A stretch of 64,000 nt of DNA. Source: Cordilura impudica (lineage: Eukaryota > Arthropoda > Insecta > Diptera > Scathophagidae). The notes under the pieces were generated by a model. The model had not been told where the DNA came from. It was given only the letters and a program-made list of their open reading frames with translations, and ran no database searches. The translations under genes were made by a program, and so were the position numbers. Shown piece after piece: positions 57,266 to 64,000 of the stretch. Each line of letters starts with the position of its first letter. The stretch's first letter is position 1. The stretch is from positions 48,899,807-48,963,806 of the forward strand of contig OY821521.1 in the NCBI GenBank assembly GCA_963682025.1, read 5' to 3'.

Positions 57266-57519
57266 AAACTTGTAAGGAAGGGGATCACCAAAAAAAAAAA
57301 AAAAACCTATAAAATTAAAAAAATGTACTAAATCTTAAAAACAAAAATTTTTTTTTAATAAATTGTAAATAATTTTTTAATAAATTGTAAGAATCAAAAT
57401 AGTAGAATGGAGAACAGTAGAAATATTTAGAGAAACCTCTACAGAAACACCAATAATCTATATATATAAAATTCATTTTCTGTTTGTTTGTTTGTTTGTT
57501 TGTTTGTTTGTTTGTTTGA

Positions 57520-58810
57520 CCGCTATACAAATTTTTATTTTTCAACGGATTTTCCTGAAATTTTGTACACACGATCTCTATACCCCAGGAAAGGTCGCCA
57601 TATACTTTTTACCGGCCACGCCTACTTTTACGCCCACTTTTTATGTAAAATTCATTTTCTATTTTATTCATATTTGTTCACTATACAAATTTTTATTTGT
57701 TAACAGATTTCTCTGAAATTCGGTACACACGATCCCTGTACTCCAGCTAAGGTCACCATATACTTTTTATCTACCACGCCTACTTTTACGCCCACTTTTT
57801 GTATACAATTCATTTTCTGTTTTTTGGTATATTTGTTCGCTATACAAATTTTTATTTTTCAACGCATTTCTCTAAAATTTGGTACACACGATCTTTGTAC
57901 CCCAGGCCAGGTCACCATGTGATTCTTGCGGCCACACCTACTTTTACGCCCACTTTTTGTATACAATTCGTTTTCTGTTTTTTGGTATATTTGTTTGCTA
58001 TACAAATTTTTATTTTTCAACGGAATTCTCTGAAATTTGGTACACACGATCTCTGTACTCCAGGAAAGGTAGCCATATGCTTCGTACCGGCCACGCCTAC
58101 TTTAACGCCCACTTTTTGTATACAATTCATTTTGTGTTTTGGTATATTTGTTCGCTATACAAATTTTTATTTTTCAACGGAATTCTCTGAAATTTGGTAT
58201 ACACGATCTCTCTGCTCCAGGGAAGGTCGACATATTCTTCGTACCGGTCACGCCTACTGTTACGCCCACTTTTTGTGTGCAATTCGTATTCTGTTTTTGG
58301 TACATTTGTTCCAAAACTGAAATTTGCTACACACGATCTCTGTACTCCAGAGAGGTCGCCATATGATTCTTGGCGGCCACGCCTACTTCTACGCCCACTT
58401 TTTATACAAAATTAATTTTCTGCTTTTTGGTATATTTGTTCACTATAGAAATTTTTATTTTTCAAGGGATGTCTAAAATTTGGCCACACGATCTCTGTAC
58501 TACAGGGAAGGATACCATATGCTTCTTACAGGCCACTTTGCGCCAACTTCTATGCATATAAAACTTTTTTTTTTACTTTTATTTGTTTCTTTATTTGATT
58601 GCTATACAAACTTTTATTTTTCAATGGCTTTCTCCGAAATTTAGTACATATTCCAGGGAAGGTCGCCATATGATTTTTACCGACCACGCCTACTTTTACG
58701 CCCAATTTTCATATAAGATTCATATTTTGTTGTGTGGTATATTTCTTCCCTATACAAATTTGTACTTTTCAACGGATTTCTCTGAAATTTGGTTTACACG
58801 GAAATAACTA
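57520..58810 (+). repeat. ~158-bp tandem array in the Helitron
   Basis: Unit starts GCTATACAAATTTTTATTTT, recurring at about 57522, 57680, 57838, 57996 and 58154, then three more diverged copies to 58.8 kb. Each unit has GGTACACACGATCTCTGTAC and GGCCACGCCTACTTTTACGC. The overlapping 60-170-codon open frames here come from the repeat and are not genes. Confidence 0.9.
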
Positions 58811-58815
58811 CACGG

Positions 58816-60367
58816 TGAACAAATTCCCCAAACTTAAAAAAAGGTACCAAAAGAAATGAACAAATTCCCGATTTTTTTTTAATCGTATTAAAAAATGAAC
58901 TTACTCCCCAAATTCATTCTTAAATTTTTACATATTTTTATTTAATGAATTTTGTTAAATATTTATTTTAGTAAACATATGCATACTGCTCTCAATATAT
59001 GCCCTACAATAAATGCATTTAAAATGAGAATTCTTTTCAATAGCATTATTTCGTTGCGCGGAAGCCACGCGCACGGGGAATACAGCTTAGCTAGAATATC
59101 GGAATGATCTGAAAGATATATTTTGACAATTAAAATAAGTTGGCAACAGCTGCGCGGCAGCACATGTGTGGTTGCCAAATGCGCGGAAGCGGCGCGCGGT
59201 GCGCGACCGCGGACTCGAACGCGATGGATGCGGACGCGACGTGCTCTCAGAACACAGCTCAGCTAAAATATCGCAATGCTCTAAAAAATATGTTTTACGA
59301 ATTAAAATAAGTTAGCGAGAATTAAGCGGAGGAACACAGCTCAGCTAAAATATCGCAATGATCTGAAAAATATATTTTGGCGATTAAAATAAGTTGACAA
59401 CAACTGCGCGGCAGCACGGGTGTGACTGCCAAACGCGCGGAAGCGGCGCGCGACCGCGGGCTCGGACGCGACGGATGAGGACGCGACGCGCTCTCGGAAC
59501 ACAGCTCAGATAAAATATCGCAATGCTCTATAAAATATGTTTTAGGAATTAAAATAAGTTAACGAAAACTAAGCGGCAGCATGGGTAGTAGCTGCGAGGA
59601 AGCGGCGCGAGGCGCGCGGACGCGACGCGCTCGCGGAACACAGCTCAGCAAAAATATCGCAATGATCTGAGAAATATATTTTGGCGATTAAAATAAGTTG
59701 ACAACAACTGCGCGGCAGCACAGGTGTGGCTGCCAAACGCGCGGAAGCGGCCCGCGGCGCGCGACCGCGGACTCGGCCGCGACGGATGCGGACACGACGC
59801 ACTCTCGGAACACAGCTCAGCTAAAATATCGCAATGCTCTAAAAAATATGTTTTAGGAATTAAAATAAGTTAACGAAAACTAATCGGCAGCACGGGTAGT
59901 AGCTGCGAGGAAGCGGCGCGATGCGCGCGGACGCGACTCGCTCGCGGAACACAGCTTAGCGAAATGTCGTATGATAAATTTTATCTACGTATGTGAAATA
60001 ATTACCTGTTGATCAAAATAGGAAACCTTGCGACACAATATTAAACGTCGCATTAGTTTTTCATTTCTGAAACTTGAATTTGACGTCTCTGCTCAATGAT
60101 GATCACTTATTGAATGAAGTAATTCAATTTTTAAAAGTTTTGATTCCTTTAATTTGGGAACCTTTCCGTTATATTTTATGTTTATAAATAAACTGAAAAA
60201 AAAACTTAAAGCGGTTTCGCAGCTTATTTTTGAAGCATTTTTGCTGCAGCATCTTATAAAAAACTTCTAAATTAAAAAATCAAAAAATTTTTAATTGAAA
60301 TAAAAAATGAATTTACTGCCCATACAAATTTTTGGGGAGAAAGTTCATTTTATTGGGGAATTTGTTA
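58816..60367. mobile_element. Candidate insertion with inverted ends inside the Helitron
   Basis: Left TGAACAAATTCCCCAAA and right TTATTGGGGAATTTGTTAA are inverted. Secondary pairs are AAAATGAACTTACTCCCCAA and TTTGGGGAGAAAGTTCATTT. It lies within the last tandem unit of the Helitron and contains the GC-rich satellite. No target duplication could be fixed. Confidence 0.5.
59040..59965. repeat. GC-rich, CpG-rich satellite
   Basis: Blocks beginning AACACAGCTCAGCTAAAATA recur at 59251, 59334, 59498, 59636 and 59809, with related starts at 59079 and 59949. Short and long units alternate, giving a composite period of about 302-311 bp. Between them lie CpG-dense stretches such as GGAAGCGGCGCGCGACCGCG. 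An Arg/Ala-rich open frame at 59569-59802 (minus) is a by-product. Confidence 0.88.
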
Positions 60368-60554
60368 ATTGGGGCTAAGTACACAGCGCTTGGTAAGCAT
60401 AGTGAACCATTTTTCAAGTCAAAGGTCTTTTTATCCCGGGCAAGACCGGGTAAAAACAGCTAGTAAAGAATATAAAGAATGACTTTCCGATTTTTCTGGA
60501 ATTTGGTAGAGATGCGACGAAAAGACCAGAAGCTGCTTCTAACCAAAAAAAAAA

Positions 60555-60739
60555 AAAAAAAAAACTATACGAAAGCTGACGACCAAGCATACAGCTTTAA
60601 TAAAGAAAGTAACTATTTTAATAGCCTAGCATCAGATGCCGAAGCCGCTACTAATATTGGAAATTTAAAAACTGTTTTCGATGTAGTTAGGAAACTCTCA
60701 GGCAAGAAGTCGGCCCCCAATACACCAATTCAGAATTAA
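60555..60739 (+). pseudogene. RTE-type LINE linker fragment
   Basis: The frame after an A run reads YTKADDQAYSFNKESNYFNS, LASDAEAATNIGNLKTVFDV and VRKLSGKKSAPNTPIQ before a stop at 60737-60739. The DAEAAxxxGN(L/M)K...(V/T)(R/K)KLSGK pattern is the region between endonuclease and reverse transcriptase in RTE-clade LINE proteins. Only about 60 residues are present. It may belong to the same family as the endonuclease start at 4.9-5.1 kb. Neighbouring sequence gives no further matches. Confidence 0.7.
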
Positions 60740-60744
60740 TCGGT

Positions 60745-61354
60745 CAAAAATAATTCAAATAATTACACTGATAACAGCTCAATACGACGCACATTGGCTT
60801 GAAATGTGTTAAAAGGGAGGATTAATTCAAAAGTTGAAGTTAATATATTGTAATAAGTTTTGGTGCGGGTTTAACCCAGATAAAATTTACCATCAATATC
60901 TATAAAAAAAAAATTTTCCACGTTCCTTACTTTTTTTTTGTCATACTCTCTCAAAGTTCAATAATTTTCGCTGATTAAGTGCAAAGTGGTAACAAGTAAA
61001 AAACTACGTACTTCAAGTATATTTCTTTTTTGGTTGTTCGTTCTAAAATACTTTTTTAAAAAGGTAAGCTCCAACTTCAGGTATTGCACTATTCTCTTGA
61101 TAATTTTATTTTTTAGAAAAATGTTGTAGAAATATTCTAAAAATTTTTTTTGAATATTATCCCAACAAAAGTTATTTTAGAAACAAATATAGAGTTTCAA
61201 AATGTTATCGGGTGAGATCTATTAAAACTGATTTAAAAAAACATTTCAATTACGCAAAATATTTAACTTTCTTTTAAAAATCCCCAGTTGCAAATCAAAC
61301 AATAGTTCATGGTTTTGGTTTTTGTTTTGTTTTTGTTTTCGTTACTGTGATTTT
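60745..61354. other. Unassigned AT-rich sequence
   Basis: Nothing recognised between the LINE fragment and the HINE-A copy. Confidence 0.5.
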
Positions 61355-62135
61355 TATACCCTATACCACTATGTGGTTTGGGTATAATGACTTTGTGCTG
61401 CTGTTTGTAACAACCAAAAATATTTGACCTAGACCCATCTTTAATTATACCGATCGAATCAGAATCACTTTCTGAGTTGATTTAACAATGTCCGTCCGTC
61501 CGTCCGTCCGTCTGTGTGTCCATGTAAACCTTGTAATCAAACTGCAGGTCGCAAAAATGAATATATTTTGATGAAATTTGGTATGTAAGCTTCTATCGGT
61601 CATGGGATGATCGCTATTGAAATTGGTGAGAATCGGTCCATGTTCAGACCTAGCCCCCATACAAATTACCCATATGAAATCGACATAAATTGCCATAAGG
61701 TCCAAATTGTCATATAGATCTTACTCAAATTGGGTTTGTATGCGTTCATTACATCCATTAATGAGTATTCTAGATTTGATCCCTTTGACCCCATATAGAG
61801 CTGCTTCCCGATCTTCACTTAAATCTATTAAAAAACAAAAATATTGCATTGATTCTTCTCAAATTTTGTTTGTAGATATTTTTGCAAAATACAAGAGACT
61901 TTACCAAACATGATCAGGATCGGTCCATTTTTGGACCTAGTCCCTTTATAGATATAGCATCCGATATGAACTTTTTCATATCTGCAGCCAAAAAAATTAA
62001 TAAAAATCCCACTCAAATATGGTTTTTGCTTATTTTCTATGTCCAGTTAGTTGGGCCTAAGAGATAGAGTTTCTAAACGCATGGTATAGGGTATCGTATA
62101 GTCGGTCTAGACCGACTATAATTTTCTTACTTGTT
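61355..62135 (+). mobile_element. HINE-A full-length, recent copy
   Basis: TATACCCTATACCACTATG start, short GTCC microsatellite at 61490-61512, core, GGTATAGGGTATCG, hairpin TAGTCGGTCTAGACCGACTA and TTTTCTTACTTGTT end. Nearly identical to the 11.75 and 25.91 kb copies, but with fewer GTCC units. Confidence 0.92.
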
Positions 62136-62640
62136 GTTATAGCTGTTGTAAACATGTATATTAGGGAGGCAGCCACTTTTTTTTTTAATTTCAAGACCTG
62201 CGGGTCCGATTATTGTAACGCTGGATCTAAAATTTTAGTGCGCAAAATTTGAGCTAAATCGGACAATGCTTTTTGGATGCGCATTGAGTTCAAATTTCAA
62301 ATATGCATTTATATGTAAAAATTATAAAAAAAAAAATCAGTTCTCACAAAAATTTTGGTATTAATAATTGAGTTTCAATTAAATTAATAAACCATAATCT
62401 ATCTTTCAAATGAAACAATAAAATCTATTATCGGTTGAAAAACAGCAAAGTTATTAAAGTTTCCCAGGCAATAAATGCGCCGCAGCCCACTTGATTAATA
62501 AAATCGAGCTTACATTTGTAATGACATTGAAATAAATTACAACAATAACAATTATGCATTCCCTTGACCCCAAATGAATCGTCTATTGTTATGGCATTCT
62601 AAACTCATGTCAAAGCGGTACGTATTTAAACTCTTTCTTT
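62136..62640. other. Unassigned sequence
   Basis: AT-rich; TATTAGGGAGGCAGCCACTT at 62158 may begin an unknown element, but I found no partner end. Confidence 0.4.
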
Positions 62641-63200
62641 TAACTCATACTCTCTGTTTGTCTGTCGTGGGTGGACCCCATTCATCCCCACTCATACAAT
62701 TGATCTGAAACTTGGCCCATAGTCTTGTTGTGACTAAAGATTATTTTTGGGGTAATCACGCACAGTCACGCATGGTCACGCGCAGTCATGTAGTGATTAA
62801 AACCCATTTCCCCTTGTCCGATCGATATGAAACTTGGTCGATAGACTTGCTGTGAAAAAAAGATTAACTTTGACATAGTCACGCACAGTCACGCATAGTC
62901 ACGTATAGTCACGCCCATGTCATTTCCCCTATCCGATCGACATGAAACTTGGTCGATATACTTGCTGTGAAAAAAAGATTAACTTTGACATAGTCACGCA
63001 CAGTCACTGAGAAATTAAAAACCCATTTCCCATCATCCGATGGATCAGAAACTTTGTCCTTAGACTTGTTGTGGCCAAAGATTAATTTTAAAATAGTCAC
63101 ATACAGTCACCCACAGTGACAGAGATATTCAAAACTCATATCCGTAAGGAAAGAAAGAGTTTTAATAAAAACTTTGTGTTTATGGGTTAGATTATTTTTA
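62640..63200 (-). repeat. Tandem repeat H2, inverted relative to 46.0 kb
   Basis: GTTTGTCTGTCGTGGGTGGA starts the block, followed by units with AGTCACGCACAGTCACGCAT and GATCGATATGAAACTTGGTC, ending AAAACTTTGTGTTTATGGGT. Two adjacent units (62.82-62.88 and 62.93-63.0 kb) share CTTGCTGTGAAAAAAAGATT exactly. Confidence 0.85.
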
Positions 63201-64000
63201 GCACTATTTCAAAATCTCCAATTTTACTTTTTCAAAAATTTTGTTCAAGAAATTTTCCGAAATCAACAATCGGACTTTAAGGTCTTATTAACAAACAACA
63301 AGTGATTAAAAACGCTAAATATTGTAGGTATCCTGTTCTTAATTCGGCGAAGGCAGCGTTTTTATTTCAGCGGATTTGAAGAAAAATGTGCTTTTTCATA
63401 CTTTTTCAACTTTTAGGCTACATCTTTTTGGTGTTTTCATATTTCAAATATATTTTGTCAAATATTTTACTACTTGATATTAGTTCTCAATCTTGTAAAT
63501 TAAGATTAAATCCAAAAACTATAAACTGTCCCTCTTTAAGGTCAAAAGTCAAATTTAAGGAGATTTACATTTTTTTTTAAACAAAATATCGAAATAATAT
63601 ATAAATGTGCAAGGATTTCGATAAAACTTATTGATAATACCTTAGTTATTCTAGGAAATATTATTCTGGACTTATTTTCTGAAATTAACCCGTGGGGTAC
63701 TCTTGATGTCGAATTGACTCTTAATGAAAATCTATAAATATTTTCTTCATCCGGGTTTTTTTAAATAAAATTAAATTTAATGTATTCATAAAATTTCTCA
63801 AATTTATTCGTTATTTTATGAAAATATGTAGATTAATTAGTTTTTATATTTAATACAGTATAAAAAAATTTGTATATTGAGGGCTTTTATTTAGAAAGTG
63901 CTATCTGCATCAATAAATATTTTAAAGAGAGCGTGTAAAACCAATTTATTAATAAGATCTGAAAGTATTTGGCGATCAATTTGCTAAAATATCTATTGAG
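63201..64000. other. AT-rich stretch to window end
   Basis: No gene or repeat recognised. Confidence 0.5.

Larger units (their letters stand above)
57457..60463 (+). mobile_element. Helitron with intact TC and CTAG ends, ~3.0 kb
   Basis: The 5' end TCTATATATATAAAATTCAT is preceded by A. The 3' end has the hairpin CCCGG-GCAAGA-CCGGG, then TAAAAACAG and CTAG followed by T. These are the classical Helitron signals (5' TC, 3' hairpin plus CTRR, insertion between A and T). No Rep/helicase reading frame is present, so it is non-autonomous. The interior has a (TTTG)n run at 57482-57518, a ~158-bp tandem array and a GC-rich module with its own inverted ends. Confidence 0.88.

Noticed and set aside
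57799..58320. 173-codon frame in the Helitron
   Set aside because: Built from ~158-bp tandem units; the same peptide block repeats in several frames.
59569..59802. Arg/Ala-rich frame in the GC-rich satellite
   Set aside because: Expected in CpG-dense repeat; no motif.
1..64000. tRNA, rRNA or snRNA genes
   Set aside because: No A-box/B-box pair or conserved rRNA block was noticed by eye; a covariance scan would be decisive.
1..64000. Integrated virus or bacterial operon
   Set aside because: No capsid, polymerase or clustered bacterial-type genes; coding traces are all transposon-derived.

Overview
This is a gene-poor, very AT-rich eukaryotic window made almost entirely of transposable elements and tandem repeats. 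I recognise no host gene. Every coding trace I can name is a broken transposon protein. A dipteran insect, perhaps a calyptrate fly, is the best guess. The basis is DINE-1-like rolling-circle elements with GTCC microsatellites, Tc1 and Transib transposons, and RTE-type and jockey/CR1-type LINE fragments. That assignment is inference from repeat content, not proof.

Layout. 0-5.4 kb: AT-rich sequence, a RAG1-related Transib transposase pseudogene (2.3-4.2 kb) and a LINE endonuclease fragment. 6.5-15.5 kb: DINE-like elements (called HINE-A here) nested in a degenerate minisatellite. 16.5-17.8 kb: Helitron ends and a Tc1 remnant. 18.0-22.9 kb: a second DINE-like family (HINE-E) carrying a 4.7-kb array of a 21-bp unit that stays open as a 7-residue repeat. 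23-25 kb: TTTTTACCCCC-type tandem repeats. 25.1-28.6 kb: a DNA transposon with ~0.5-kb inverted termini and a frameshifted DDE-like transposase. 31.4-32.75 kb: GC-rich inverted repeats around hairpins. 34.75-42.07 kb: two long-inverted-repeat transposons side by side, both with the 8-bp target duplication ATGTACAT. One holds a spliced gene remnant and the other a complete Tc1 insertion. 42-50 kb: HINE and short Helitron copies, one nested inside another, and a decayed DUF4817-type transposase. 50.7-52.1 kb: a second long-inverted-repeat copy. 52.7-56.1 kb: two HINE-E copies around a jockey/CR1-like reverse transcriptase pseudogene. 57.46-60.46 kb: a Helitron with textbook TC/CTAG ends, containing a ~158-bp tandem array and a GC-rich satellite. 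60.5-64 kb: an RTE LINE linker fragment, a fresh HINE-A copy and tandem repeats that occur in opposite orientation at 46 kb.

The genes do not form a pathway. What can be read is order of insertion: HINE-A into a Helitron, HINE-A into a Tc1 reading frame, Tc1 into the inverted-repeat element, and HINE-A into the DDE transposon. Element families were named A, B, D, E, F, G, H and K for cross-reference. Boundaries marked by target duplications or terminal motifs are accurate to the base; others are approximate.
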